Shown here: piece after piece, positions 11,629 to 23,407 of the stretch | Layout: the number at the start of each line of letters is the position of its first letter | Position numbering within the stretch: position 1 is the first letter of the stretch | Assembly (NCBI GenBank): GCA_019426215.1 | Contig: CM033392.1 | Span: 53,681,149-53,745,148 of the forward strand | Length of the DNA: 64,000 nucleotides | Reading direction: 5' to 3' | Origin: Buddleja alternifolia | Taxonomy: Eukaryota > Streptophyta > Magnoliopsida > Lamiales > Scrophulariaceae | Position numbers and translations under genes: made by a program | The notes under the pieces: generated by a model | Databases searched by the model: none | Told to the model about the DNA's origin: nothing | The model's input: only the letters and a program-made list of their open reading frames with translations

Positions 11629-14205
11629 TTAGAATTTGGTTGGGTTTTTCTTCGTTTTCTTGCGAGTTGGTTTTTTGGATATTTTCTTGGGAGGTGGTCG
11701 CGCCTCTCCAGCGGAAGCCTTGCTTTTCACCACAGGCCTCCCGGCCTTTACCGACTCATCGGGACCATTAGGAGGAGGTTTCAACTCCTCGATCTTTATT
11801 TCATCGGGGACGACCCACTTTGATTGACTTGGAACGGGGTATATTGTCCGTACATATGATGATGCCCATGTACATTTCCAATAGTATTTTGAGCATAATC
11901 CTAGCATACACGACCCAATCGAAACTGTTGCAAGGGCGTGAGAACACAGAAGCTTGTCCAAGTTAAACACCTGGCAAGTGCACTGTTGATCAAAACAATT
12001 AACTAAGAAGCTCTCCTCGTTGTCAAAGACAATGTACTCTCCTGTTTCCCTATTTAATTCTTTATATGTCATTTGAAGGGACTCTTGTTTCCTTGCATAC
12101 AACACACTTTCCACCGTTGGAGTTAGTAGTTGCGCGGAAGACCCCTCAGAAGCTGCATTCCGGTAATCATTGAACCACCCAGAGATTTTCTCAACAATCT
12201 CATCAAACAAAAGTATCAAAGGATACTTTCGAGCATATCTCAAGGTCGAGTTAATTGACTCAGCGCCATTGGTAGTGAGAATGTTATAACGAATACCCTC
12301 AAAGAAGCACCTAGCCCATTTCTTAGGGTGAAGACCGTTTTTGGGATTTTCAAGATACTTAACAGCAAAAGGATGCCTATTTCCTAACACCTTATACAGT
12401 CGATCAAACTCATCTGAAGTATATGCTTCAGCACAAGCCATGAACAAGTTAAAACTACTATTTCCTTCAGCTTCTCTGTCTTCAGGGGTCCTACCTATAT
12501 TAATGGGAAAAATTCGAAAAATAACATTAACGTGTGACTTTAATATACTAATTGTAAATTATAATATTTTGATAAAAAATAATGCCTGGCCTGACTTAGC
12601 GCGCGACTTAATATTTTGAGAAATATGCCAAGCACAATAACCGTGTTGAGCCTTCTGGTAAACTTTAGGAACTGCGTTAATGAGGCCCTGGTTTCTGTCT
12701 GACATGATCACCAATTCATCATCATCGAGTATGATGTCCACAAGTTTCTCCAGGAACCATTTCCATGATTCTTCACTTTCTGATTTAACTATGCTAAAGG
12801 CAATTGGATATTGATGTTTATTCGCGTCTTGGGCAGTGCAAACAAGTAATATGCCCTTATACTTGGTCTTCAACCAAGTCCCATCAATTGCAATTATCTT
12901 CCTCATATATTTGAAGCCTTCAATGCATGCCCCTAATGCAAAAAAAAGAGAAGTAAACTCGTTTTTCTCATTTTTAACCAAATGATAGATTGTACCAGAA
13001 TTCAACTTCTTCAACGTATACAGATAACTAGGAAGAATCGCAAAACTAGCATTCAGATCTCCTCCCCTAATAGTACTTCTAGCTATTTTTTTGCCATTCC
13101 ATGCCTTATAGTAAGTCACTTCAACACCATAAGTGTTTTTCATTGTGAACATTATTTTCTTTGGCGTAGGTGTGTCTGGATTACCTGGGAAATCCTTTGC
13201 CAACATATCAGCAACTAACTTTGAAGTAGACTTCGCATGTCTATTTTCTGTGACACTAACAGGGGAGCATGTATGTGACTTATTGTGAATTTGCAATGAG
13301 AATTTATCTGATCCTTTAACCTTTGCTGCATATAACCTCCACTTGCAATCCTCAATTTTACACTTCGCAACAAATTTTTGTTTGGTTGACTTCGTTATGG
13401 AAAAATCGAAACAATGTTTTAGTTTAGAGGTTACTACCAGATTTCTCAACTCTATTTTGTCAGTGAATTCTGCTCCAATCGCAATATCAATGCCATCACT
13501 AAAATTGAATGTTTGACAAGTGCCATCATCCACAAGTGGTTCACAGTGATCCCCAAAAACTTCATCGTTATTTTCATCTAGAAGTCGATGTTGTTGGATT
13601 CGAGTAGGGAAGTCTGGAGTAGTATTAGGGGGAGTTGGGGCGCCAACAATACAATTTGATGATGGAACTGACGAGGGAGTTGGAACAGAGGCTATTGAGG
13701 TTTTATCTTGATAGAGGACCAAGGACATTGGCTCATTAATATTACCATCCTCGTGAATTTGTGCAAATGAAGTATCACAAACCCTTCTTTCTTCCATGTC
13801 CATATAAAAATCACCATTTCCACCATTATTATTATCAAAAAGCCCATTGTCAATTTCATCTTTGCTCATTAGCTCAACATATAGAATGCTTCTATTTTTC
13901 GATGTGTTACAACGGTCCATAAGATAACACTTTGCATCAAAATCATTCTCAATATATACATGACCAGAATCGGTATATGACGATGGAATGTAACTCAATC
14001 TAATATTTGTTCTAGTCCGAACAAAAGGAGCCCTTTCAAATATCCGGTCATGTAAATGTAAAAGTGTTACCGTATCTGGATCATCTATTATTAATGCACA
14101 CTTCATTTGATTACCATTCTTTGAAACCCATCCATATGCTCCATTTTGTCCCTCATTTTCTTTCCACTCACCGTCATATCGATAATATAACGGAACCTCA
14201 GACAT
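11629..14205 (-). CDS. mudrA: MULE transposase (mudrA-type), apparently intact
   Basis: Cut-and-paste transposase of the Mutator superfamily. Exon 1 is 14205-12596 and exon 2 is 12490-11629. The GT-AG intron leaves two bases plus one (phase 2), and the joined frame is 823 residues without a stop. The N-terminus is a low-similarity domain (MSEVPLYYRYDGEWKENEG). A MuDR DNA-binding region (about residues 230-300, with KFVAKCKIEDCKWRLYAAKV) is followed by the MULE catalytic core with IAIDGTWLK, then IMSDRNQGLINAV, then HGYCAWHISQN. A SWIM zinc finger (CTCQVFNLDKLLCSHAL) and a Lys/Pro-rich tail end the protein. The start codon is the first Met of the open frame, 1.1 kb from the right terminal repeat. 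Intact length and domains make this a candidate active transposase, but activity is inferred only. Confidence 0.9.
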
Positions 14206-14292
14206 TTGCCTGAAAAAAGTAAAAAAAAATTAATATATTCAAAATATCTAAAATAAGAACAAATTAGTAGCATACAGAGACGTAATTATACA

Positions 14293-14640
14293 TCTTGCAA
14301 TCTGCTATTTGTCAGCAGATTGCACTTTGCACTTTGCTGGAATAGTTCCAGCAAAGTGCAAAGTGGTGGAATAACTATTCCAGCAGATTGCACTTTGCAA
14401 TCGACTAACAAATAGCATATTGCAAAGTGCAATCTGCTGGTTAGTTATTCCAGCAGATTGCAAAGTGCAATCTGCTAGCAAATAGCAGATTGCATTTGCA
14501 ATCTGCTGAAATGCAATCTGCTGGAATTTAATTCCAGCCGATTGCAATCTTTGCAATCTTATGGATTAACCAGCCGATTGCAACTTGCAATCTGCTGGAA
14601 TTTAATTCCAATCGGCTGGAATTGAATTTGCAGTAAAAAA
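14293..14640. repeat. Dense cluster of short inverted repeats upstream of mudrA
   Basis: About 350 bp built from many copies of GCAATCTGCT and its complement AGCAGATTGC, with linking TGCAAAGTGCAA and GGAATTTAATTCC palindromes, in alternating orientations. The RNA or single strand could form many alternative hairpins. It lies 90 bases upstream of the mudrA start codon on the minus strand, in its leader or promoter. Confidence 0.9.
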
Positions 14641-15312
14641 ATCTTTACAACACAACATAGACATATAAATGCACAAATTGAGTGAAAAAAAATCCTGATT
14701 AATAGAATCCTATTTAAACAACAAATTAACCTCTCAATACAACAACCCATCCAATTTAAACATCACATCGTATACTCGTCAAATTTTGGGCAAAAAATTA
14801 CCAATTTAAGAAGCTTTTTCCTCTTCAATTTTTCGCCTTCAATTTTTCTTCTTGCCCGCCGAAAAAAATCAATTTTCCTTCTTCTACCTATGCCGTCGAA
14901 GCTCCCAATTCTTGGCCACCGGAATCAGACGCCACCCGTATTTTATTTTTGCGATTATTCTCGCCGTTTTTTCGCTGAGAGAGAGGAGACGAGAGAGTGA
15001 GTGAATGTTCTTCAAGCCATTTTTGATTTTTAGTTTTTATCAGCCATTTTCATTTTTGTTTTAGGGGGTATTTCGGTAATTATAAATTCCTTTCTTCTTT
15101 GGTTTATTTTTATTTTTGTTTGGATGAAAGGGTATCTTAGTAATTTTCTATTATTGGTATTTTTTATGCTATTTTTCTTCCTTTCAATTTATTTGGAGTG
15201 GTCCCCCATTAACTTGGTCTTGGTCAAGGGTCTATACACTTAAAACATTCCTGCTTTGGGACTATACACTTAATGCATTATGCAAAATGAGACTATTTGC
15301 CCAATTGTCCCC
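14641..15312. promoter_or_regulatory. MULE right end: probable mudrA promoter/leader and terminal inverted repeat
   Basis: Non-coding sequence between the hairpin cluster and the right end. The outermost 110 bases or so (about 15200-15312) pair with the left end. In MULEs the terminal repeats commonly drive inward transcription; a specific core promoter could not be picked here. Confidence 0.5.
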
Positions 15313-15335
15313 CAGAAAAGGCACTAGGATGAAAA

Positions 15336-18300
15336 TTTAGAGGTGTCAAACAAGCCCAACGAGCCAAGCCGGCTTGGCTTGCGAAAAGCTTGACTTGTTT
15401 GCTAAGAGGGTCGGCTTGGCTTGTAAAGCAAACAAACCAAGCCGGCTTGGCTTGTGAAAATACTTGTCAAGCTTTTTTGGCTTGTTGGCCTTCAATTGGC
15501 TAGCCAAAAAAGCTTGTCAAGCCAAGCCTTTCACAAACCCAAATTTATTTAATGTATTATATATTTATTTTCTTTTTTTAATTATTTATTTATGTCATTT
15601 AATCTTTTTATATATTTATTTATTGTTGTTAATTATTTATTTAAATTATTTTATCGAATATATCTTTTATTTGCTACATGTTATCTACTATTTTTTTGAA
15701 GTGAAATATATAACATGGATAATAGAACCAATATTAAAAAACTTCATTTGTAACAAAAAAAAAATTTAGTGACTAATGACAATATATATTGAAAGATGTC
15801 GAGTAATTTGATTTCATTAAGATGGTCAAATAAACTTAGTAAACTAGTGACTTATTAATTCTCAATTGTTCATAGCATCTATAAAATCGTCCGCAATATC
15901 TTGCGTTGAAAATACATCGTCATGTTGGTTTGCATCATTTAAGCGTTGATAATAGTCTTGAATATTTGCTTCTTGTGTCTCATCGTCATCTTGTGTATCG
16001 TCATCTTCATCGTCGTCTACCACGTTGCCTTCATCGTCGCTTGATTCTTCATTCATAAATGGTGGTGGTATAAATTTTTGACCATCTCGTCGAATATCTT
16101 GTTCTCTCCATGCTTGATCGAGCCAATCCTTATAGAGTATGCATACTCGCACTGTTTCTTTGGTCATTCTTGATCTTTTATTCATGATTGTCCTCTCACC
16201 TGCACTAAAACAGCTTTCCAAAGCAACTGTAGACATTTGACAGGTTAGTACATCACGAGCAATGGTAGACAAGATAGGAAACCTTTTTTGTGAATTTTTC
16301 CACCACCTTAATATATCAAATTCTTCATTAGGATCAATCTCTTCGGTGTTATATTTACGTAGTTCACTACTAGGCCCACTTGGTGTAGTTGTTGATTTTT
16401 TCATTGGACTCAAAAGACCTCTATATAAACATTGTTCTCTTTTACTAGAACTCGTTGAACTAGGACCATACGCATTTTGGTTAATGTCATTCGTGGTATA
16501 CCAATCTATTAATGATGTAAATAAACTCTCACATTTCAATTTTTTGACATCTATATCTACGTCTAAGTTATTAAAACATTCATAATATTGTTTAATTAAA
16601 AATAATGTACCTACCAATTTGCATCTTGGATCTAATATTGTTCCTAGAAGCGCTATGTTGAAATATTTAAGCCACTTTTTTTCCATACTTTGAATAATAG
16701 AAGCAACGTTATCATCAGATCTGTGTGCTTTAAACATTTGAGCAATTTTCATCATATGACCAAATACGATGTTCGAAGTAGGATAATAACAACCGGATAA
16801 CCTTTTTGTAGCATTACGAAAAACTTCTAATAATAGAGCAATTACATTAATAACATCCCAATCTTCATTTAATATATATGAGTCGCCGTGTTCATCAATC
16901 ATGTTATTATTACATAAATTATTTATTATCTTAGCATACGGATGTGCTTCGGTCAACATTTGATAGGTTGAATTCCATCTAACAGGCATATCGAGATAAA
17001 TACTTTTTGATTTTAAACGAGCATCATTACACATTTTATTGAATTGTTGTGTTCTTCTAGTTAACGTGCAAATATGAGTTAGGCAAACTCTAATTTTTTC
17101 TATATGTTTTTCTATTTTAGACAAATCATCTTTAACACAAAGATGCATAATATGACAAATACATCTAATATGAAAAAAGGAACCACTTAAGATGGGATTT
17201 AAATACTTTTTTAAATGAGATATAGCATTAGTAATATTAGTTGCATTATCTAAAGATATAGACATAATTTTTTCCGAAATTCCCCAATAATTACAACATT
17301 TATATATGGATTGTGCAATCATGTCTCCTGAATGAAGATGTTCAAGTTGTGCAAAATCAATAATTCTTTTTTGTAGGAAAAAATCATTATCAATCCAATG
17401 TGCGGTTACACAAACATAATGAGTCGCCCCCCTACCCCGCCACATGTCGAAAGTTAGATCAACTCTTGAGCCTAAGTCTTGAAGGATCACCTTTAAATGA
17501 AGTACCTCTTCGTTAAACAAATTATTAGCATACTTCAAACATGTGTTTCGTGATATACGTTGTGGACAAATACATTGTTGTATAAATCTTTCAACTACAA
17601 GGTTTTCTGCAAATTAGAAGGGGAGTTCGGATTGAATGACTAATTGAGCAAGTCCTTTTCTCATAACTTCTTCATTGTAAACAAAAGTTTCAACGGAATG
17701 AGGTGTACTTACGTCTACTTCCGGATTTCCCCTCCTCTGTAATAGTATGTTAAGCCATTCGGGGTGCCATTTCTCTAAATGTCTTCTCATTTGAGATACC
17801 CTCCCCCCCCCCGATTTCGCCGTGTGTTTAAATTTTCGAGCGGGGCACCACACACATACAAAATGAGAATCATCAAATCTTTTCATAAATGGACAAACGT
17901 CGCTAGTATTTCCCCTTGATTTTTTCATACTAGATGAAGTTTTATGTCTTTGGGGGGTATTTTGAAAAGTCGTACGAATCTCGGGTATACTAAATAGTGG
18001 TGGGGATTCAAAACATTCAGGAGTGTCTTCGGGTCTTATATAATTTTGAGTATCGGTTCCCATTACATTTTTTTCCTTACGCATACGAGAAATACTTTCA
18101 CTATGAGGATTCATTTTTTATGGATTTGATAAAAAATCACACAAATAACAATAACAATGAAATATGAAATTAACACTAAATTGACACAAAATAAATGACA
18201 ATATCAAAATTTTTGAATAAGTAAATGTTACCAATCACCGATGTTATGGTAAACGTCCCAAAACCGAGCCTTTACAACTTTAATTTGGGAAGATGGATTG

Positions 18301-18911
18301 CGCCTCCGCCAAACGTTGCAAAATCGAGCCTCTACAACTTCAATTGGGGAAGTATAATTACGCCTCCCCCGATCTTACAAAATAATATAAAGTATATTTT
18401 TAATATATTTAAAGTAATAATATATTTTTTGATATAAATATAAAGTGTATATAAAGTAGAGTTTGATAATATTGAAATTTTTGTAAGAGATTGAAAGAGT
18501 TTGGTGTGAAAAACATAAAATAAAATGTGATCTATTTATAGGGAAATTAGAAATAACCAAATAAATAATAAAGAAAATAAATAAAATAAAAACTAACATT
18601 CCGACCGTTGCACTGTGCAACGGTCGGAAATGTTCAAACGCGTTTGAACATAACGGTCAGCATTTGCTGACCGTTGATCATATCAACAGTCAGCAAATGT
18701 TGACCGTTAGTGTGGGTGGCCGTTGCACACTCATGCATACAATTTTTTTTTTAATATTTATTATATATATAATATTTAAAAAAAAAAATTTAATGGGTCG
18801 AAAAAGCTCGGCTGGCCCGTTGACTAATGGGCCAAGTTTTTTGGGCTTGGCAAGCCTAAACAAGCCAAGCCCAAAAAGCTTGGCTTGTTATGGGCTTTTT
18901 TGACACCTTTA
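15336..18911 (-). mobile_element. hAT (Ac-like) DNA transposon, 3.6 kb
   Basis: The ends are short inverted repeats: TAGAGGTGTCAAACAAGCCC on the left (15338) and the complement of TAAAGGTGTCAAAAAAGCCC on the right (to 18911). The flanking 8-bp duplication is imperfect: GATGAAAA (15328-15335) and GATGAAAT (18912-18919). Subterminal GCCAAGCC/GGCTTGGC motifs are abundant on both sides. The interior carries a BED-finger hAT transposase gene on the minus strand with one visible stop. The element sits only 23 bases from the MULE. Confidence 0.88.
15862..18114 (-). pseudogene. hAT transposase (BED zinc finger, RICESLEEPER-like), one in-frame stop
   Basis: Translation starts at ATG 18114. A BED-type zinc finger spans about residues 55-120 (CPFMKRFDDSHFVCVWC ... 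MRRHLEKWHPEW). After 166 codons a TAA (17614-17616) interrupts the frame; the same frame continues immediately (FAENLVVERFIQQCICPQR) and stays open for the remaining 583 residues to 15862. The second part has the RNase H-like core (LTFDMWRGRGATHYVCVTAHW, ISLDNATNIT), the RICESLEEPER-type middle region and the C-terminal dimerisation motif (STVALESCFSAGERTI), followed by an acidic tail. With one visible nonsense codon it looks recently inactivated. A reinitiated or readthrough product cannot be excluded. Confidence 0.88.
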
Positions 18912-19677
18912 GATGAAATCCTGGAAATTTTTGTAAAAACTCCTGCATCTTTGCCATTTGAAATTGCAAGGAGTCTATTTGTTGCGAATACGTCTTGTTC
19001 TGCTCTTTGCAATCCAGCATTTCTTTCTTGATCATTTAGTTTAATCAGAGTCTCCTCTAATATTTTGTTCTGCTCTTTTAAAGTTTTGCTCTGCTCTTCA
19101 TAAGCATCAGTGAGGTTGACAATCTTATCTTGGACAATCTCTAATTGCGATAGCTTTTCAGCATTAACAACACTATATGAGGAAAATTGTTTGCCTCGAA
19201 CCACCTCCACTCCATGCCCCATTCCCTTAATGTATCCCGACTCACGACCTAAGGTTGACTTTAAAATCGCATCTTCAGATGGCGGTTCTTCACCTTCATT
19301 AACAGATTGGCTTTGTGTAGCAACCATTTTCTCCTACAATCCACATGTAATGTAAAATGGTACATAAAACATACAAATTAAGTATTTTTTCTGTAAATTA
19401 AATCACACTTGCTTATATGATTGATTGTGCAACCGAGTTCACAAATCGACCCCCTTTTTCCTTACTTATGTGGGTATTCCTAAAGAGTGTAATCCTACTT
19501 TTGTTCACCTTCATTCAAAAATTTAATATATTAGAGTACCGATAATACAAATCTCCATTAGAGAATATGAAAAGAATTATATACCATTCTCCTATAGCGA
19601 GTAAGCATTGCTGTTTTCCCAAAAGTGTGGTCGAATGGCTTTTTCTTTCGATTACGTGAGTTGATGCTTGACTTTTT

Positions 19678-21976
19678 CTACAATATTAACAAATTAAGCA
19701 TTAATATAAATCACAAACAATTTTAGAGACGATGACTCCAATAAAAAAAAATATATGAATCGAAAATTCCATCATCTAGAAGTATGAAAAGTTCGTAAAA
19801 TGATCAGTCTATATTGCAGTTATCTCGAGTTGTCAAATTTTAGCCCAGCGAAAGACAATGTCTATCTTGAGAATGTTCTTGTATTAGTGATGTTGGAGGA
19901 GATGAATTAGAAGCTAGCAACTTTCGTTTTATAACCGTGGCAGAAAAAGATAGAAAAAGAGTTCAATGCTTATTATTTACCTCTATCTTGATCCCAAAGC
20001 CCTATTCGACATTAGACTAACTTTTGAAAAATCAACTCAAAACGAACTTTACATTACCTTTTTCAAACAACCAACTAAAGTGCTTGTTTTATGATCATAA
20101 ATTTAGCTCAAAAATTCACATAAAAATCAAAATTCCCATAGGTCAATAGCAATAGTGTATATTGCATTTATGCAAACCTTTTTCCTGTATTATCGACGAT
20201 GAACACAAACACACTTACATCATAAAAAACTTTTGCAGAATTCTATAAGCTAACAACAAATAGTAAAGAACCAAAACATAATGCTATAATTTCTTATTTC
20301 AACACACAATAACCCATCTGTACAAAAATTACCTATACAAAAACTGTAAATACCAATACAATATTCTGATGAAGTGCTATGACACAAAATAAAATTAAAA
20401 TTATATGTGAACCGAAACATAGAATCATGTAATGATTCTACTTTCTCCATCTTAACCGATTTTGCAATTTTACTGAGATGTAGTATGTAACTCTCAGTAA
20501 ATTCCCAAAGCTAATAAAATAATACCATAAATCCACCAAAACAGTTAAAATTACTGCAAATCCAAATAAGGACTTCACTAAGTTAGAACATAACCTTCTA
20601 ATTGAAGCAGCGGAGGCGGACCAAAATCGAGTGAGATTTTCCAAATTTCACCTTGCAATAATAGATCAATATAGTTAGAAAAGTGAGAAAGATGGCTGAA
20701 ATTAAGTAAAATGTAAAATATTCAACTATTTTTTACAATTATTGGAATAAGAAACTTTTTCTAGTCTTCATGTGTTACCTAAGTAACTGAAAAGTAACTT
20801 TTCCAACAAAATATAGTAGCTTCACAATTGATCTTATTGATGCACTTTGAAAAGAAGTAAACAAAGATAAGCTGAAAGAATCACAACATACGTGTCAAGG
20901 TATACGACTATCTAGTGCAACAAGACAAGTTTGACTAGTTTAATTACATTAAAGAACAAAGTATATTAAGAATCATTTCTATAGAATCAAATAAGACTTG
21001 AAAATTTGAAGTACCAACAGATATAAAATCATTCTATATGCTCACCTTTATACTATTGTTTTTCCTGAAAGTTTTGATATCCTCCATGTTTCTGGTCTAC
21101 TAGCATTCAACCTGATTAAACAACAACATTCAACCAAACAGAGTTGAGAAATGAAAATAGGAGAAGATGGAGCAAAAAAGGAGCATCAAATACCATTTTG
21201 CAAGTTCTTGCTTCTTCAGATCACGAGGGCTTTCTTACAAAACAATAAAGAATGGAAATGGAAATCAAGATCGACGAATCCAATATGACAATAGTTACAA
21301 CATTAATTGCAATGTAGCCAATGTAGATTGGAGCAATTCAATGCAAAACATCAACTTGTTGAGAAGTTGATAGCTTCTCTTGCTTTTAACAGAGTGACAC
21401 TCTCTGTTATAATAGAGGAACAGAGGGTACAATTTTCTTTTTACTATATATATCAAGAAAGAGGTAACGAGAAACCAAATAGTTTACTACTAAAGAAAGA
21501 AATAATCTTTAGCAGCTCTTGCAGAATGATTGATTTTCAGCACTGAGTTGATGATCTTCATATATCCCTCATCCAATACTGGACACAATGCTTTCCATAT
21601 CCTCATGTTTATGGTCATATTCAACAAATAAATAGAAAAGAGCATGTCCCGACTTACTCCTTTCCGTATCCAATTTCTACATTAAGAACCAAACTATAAA
21701 GACCAACCATACCTAACAGGATGCTACAAATTTAACATGTCCTTGAAAAAGTAACATACATTTTACAGGATTTTGAAGCTGAAAAGCCCTCAAATGCTTT
21801 AAGCTCTTCCTGCTTACAATAAAAAATAGATACTTATATTAATATTTAATAATGTAATTATATTAACTCAAATCGAAAAATTAGAAGTAGTACATCAGTA
21901 AAATTACTTAAACTAGGCAAGCATGGAAAGAACGGTAAAATATAAAGATGAGCAATGCAGCTGATAATAAAGAAAA
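19678..21976. other. CACTA 1 interior; no confident gene
   Basis: AT-rich sequence where upstream exons of the minus-strand Transposase_24 gene should lie, but I could not recognise them. Short open frames (for example 20250-20644 minus and 21167-21546 plus) have no recognisable domain. Confidence 0.4.
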
Positions 21977-22099
21977 GGGAGTTGATATTGGCACTCCAAA
22001 AATTACTATTGGAGCTCCACTTTTCATTATTTTTAGAAAGAAATTTGTATTGAATAGTGGAGTGCTAATAATACTTTTGGAGTGCCAATATCATTTACC
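21977..22099. mobile_element. 123-bp MULE-type MITE
   Basis: Inverted termini (TTGATATTGGCACTCCAAAA on the left, complement TGATATTGGCACTCCAAAAG on the right) are flanked by the 9-bp direct repeat TAAAGAAAA (21968-21976 and 22100-22108). The 9-bp duplication points to Mutator-type transposition. Confidence 0.85.
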
Positions 22100-22559
22100 T
22101 AAAGAAAATTAGGGAGGCCATATTGGACTGCCTCCAGCAAAGCCGCACCGAGAAATCTGAAGTTTGAAACAGACCTCAATATCTGCAAACATTCAGCAAC
22201 CACATCATAAAATTAAGGTTCCTCAGGAACTAATCATCCTCCCCATCCTAAACTTTGCCGTACGCTACGGGTCACAATGAATTCTCCACGATTACTTTCA
22301 ACAAATTCAGTAATTAACACCAAAAATCAAAGATTCAAAAATGAAGCCATTTGCTAAAATCTAAAATCTAAAACTCAGAGCTAAAAATATCGATTTAATC
22401 ATTATCTTGAAAAAGAAATTGATAAATAACTAGCGTATAACTGAGGACTTGAGACTGTATAAGAATTCTTCAGCTTCATGTCGCTATTTAGAATAAAATT
22501 GAATTAGAATAATGCCTAAATTTAAAGTTGTATACATTATAAGTAAACATTAACATTTA

Positions 22560-22990
22560 ACGGATTTACCTTGTATTCCCAATAATGAAAGAGTTGTTTA
22601 ACAATCGAATTCAGAACCCTAGAATCATAATCTGAATCACAATTCGTTGATAGAACTACGTGAATGAAGAAATGACCGTTTTAGTTAACAACGAAAAGAA
22701 ATTGATCGTTGAAGAAGTGATTCGGTGATTCCAGGGTTGAAGCTTCAATAAACTTTTGATTGATTGGTAAAGGGAGTGACGGAGCACGATCGAGGACAAG
22801 GAAGTATGAATATTTTATGGACAGGGATTGAGAACTTGGACTGGAGCCATGAGGTGGACGACGTACTGGAAGCCGGAAGGGTAGTGGAGTTAAGCAAGAG
22901 TTCTGTGAGAGGAAGGAAAGGGGGATGATGGCAAATAACGTGGGTTGTGTTAATTTTCTAAAAGAGAAATAACAATTATTAATCAACAAA
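22560..22990 (-). other. Leader-like sequence, possibly a captured gene 5' end or CACTA promoter
   Basis: On the minus strand this is more GC- and CT-rich than its surroundings, contains a CTAGGGTTC motif typical of plant leaders, and ends in a good 5' splice site (ATACAAG|GTAAATCC, near 22570). An open frame at 22989-22681 is Pro/Ser/Leu-rich without a recognised domain. It could be the leader of the CACTA 1 gene, since it lies upstream in the right orientation. Confidence 0.4.
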
Positions 22991-23407
22991 ATGTTGTTTT
23001 ATTATTTTTTAAAAAATTAACATTTATTTCATCGAATTAAATCCTCAAAGTTAAATATAGGACGGAAAAAAATCATCATTAAATACATACAAGTATATTA
23101 CAATTTATTTTTTTTGAAAGTTACTGTGAAAAAATAAGCTAAAAAATACGACAATGGGAAATAATTGAATTTATAGATTGACAAGTATAATATGAATAAA
23201 AATAAATTATTCGCGAGTAAAACTACGGCTTCTTTTCATATAAATTTGAGAAATATTTTGCTTGCACTAGATATAATTTTATAAAAAAAATATTTTATAT
23301 TAGTCTCTAGTCGACTATAATTACTATTTTAATTATTATCATCGTCGGTAGGTTTTAATTGTATAATACCGAATTAATACTCTAAACCCTAAACCCTAAA
23401 CTCTAAC

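Larger units (their letters stand above)
5048..15312. mobile_element. Mutator-like element (MULE), 10.3 kb, with mudrA and a DUF1985 gene
   Basis: The element is bounded by the 9-bp direct repeat CAGAAAAGG (5039-5047 and 15313-15321). The ends are diverged inverted repeats: left GGAAAATTAAGCAAACGGTC..TTTTTGCATA..ATTAAGT, right (complement) GGGGACAATTGGGCAAATAG..TTTTGCATAA..ATTAAGT. The similarity covers about 110 bp. It carries two convergent genes: a DUF1985 gene on the plus strand (6166-8211) and a mudrA transposase on the minus strand (14205-11629). Between and beside them lie tandem 325-bp repeats, a CACTA remnant, a 222-bp-offset duplication and a hairpin-rich cluster. The two-gene layout resembles plant MULEs that carry a DUF1985/Ulp1-type second gene, but no Ulp1 protease domain is visible here. 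Confidence 0.88.
15324..19677 (-). pseudogene. Transposase_24 (Ptta/En/Spm)-type gene of CACTA 1, interrupted
   Basis: Three exons are recognisable on the minus strand. The first, 19677-19585 (31 codons), contains SSINSRNRKKKPFDHTFGKT. The second, from 19508 (after AAG acceptor), reads VNKSRITLFRNTHISKEKGG and runs into a TAA at 19415-19413. The third, from 19333, reads EKMVATQSQS, EGEEPPSEDAILKSTLG and GYIKGMGHGVEV, then a coiled-coil stretch. The order matches the C-terminal half of plant Ptta/En/Spm proteins, thought to be TNPA-like DNA-binding partners of CACTA transposases. The hAT inserted into the last codons (18912); without it the frame would end at the TAG at 15326-15324, only a few bases before the MULE. 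N-terminal exons were not found. Not functional as it stands. Confidence 0.75.

Noticed and set aside
14293..14640. CRISPR array or satellite
   Set aside because: Repeats alternate orientation, lack uniform spacers and lie in a plant transposon leader.
22681..22989. Small protein-coding gene on the minus strand
   Set aside because: Pro/Ser-rich, no domain, and overlaps a leader-like region with a splice donor; not supportable as a gene.
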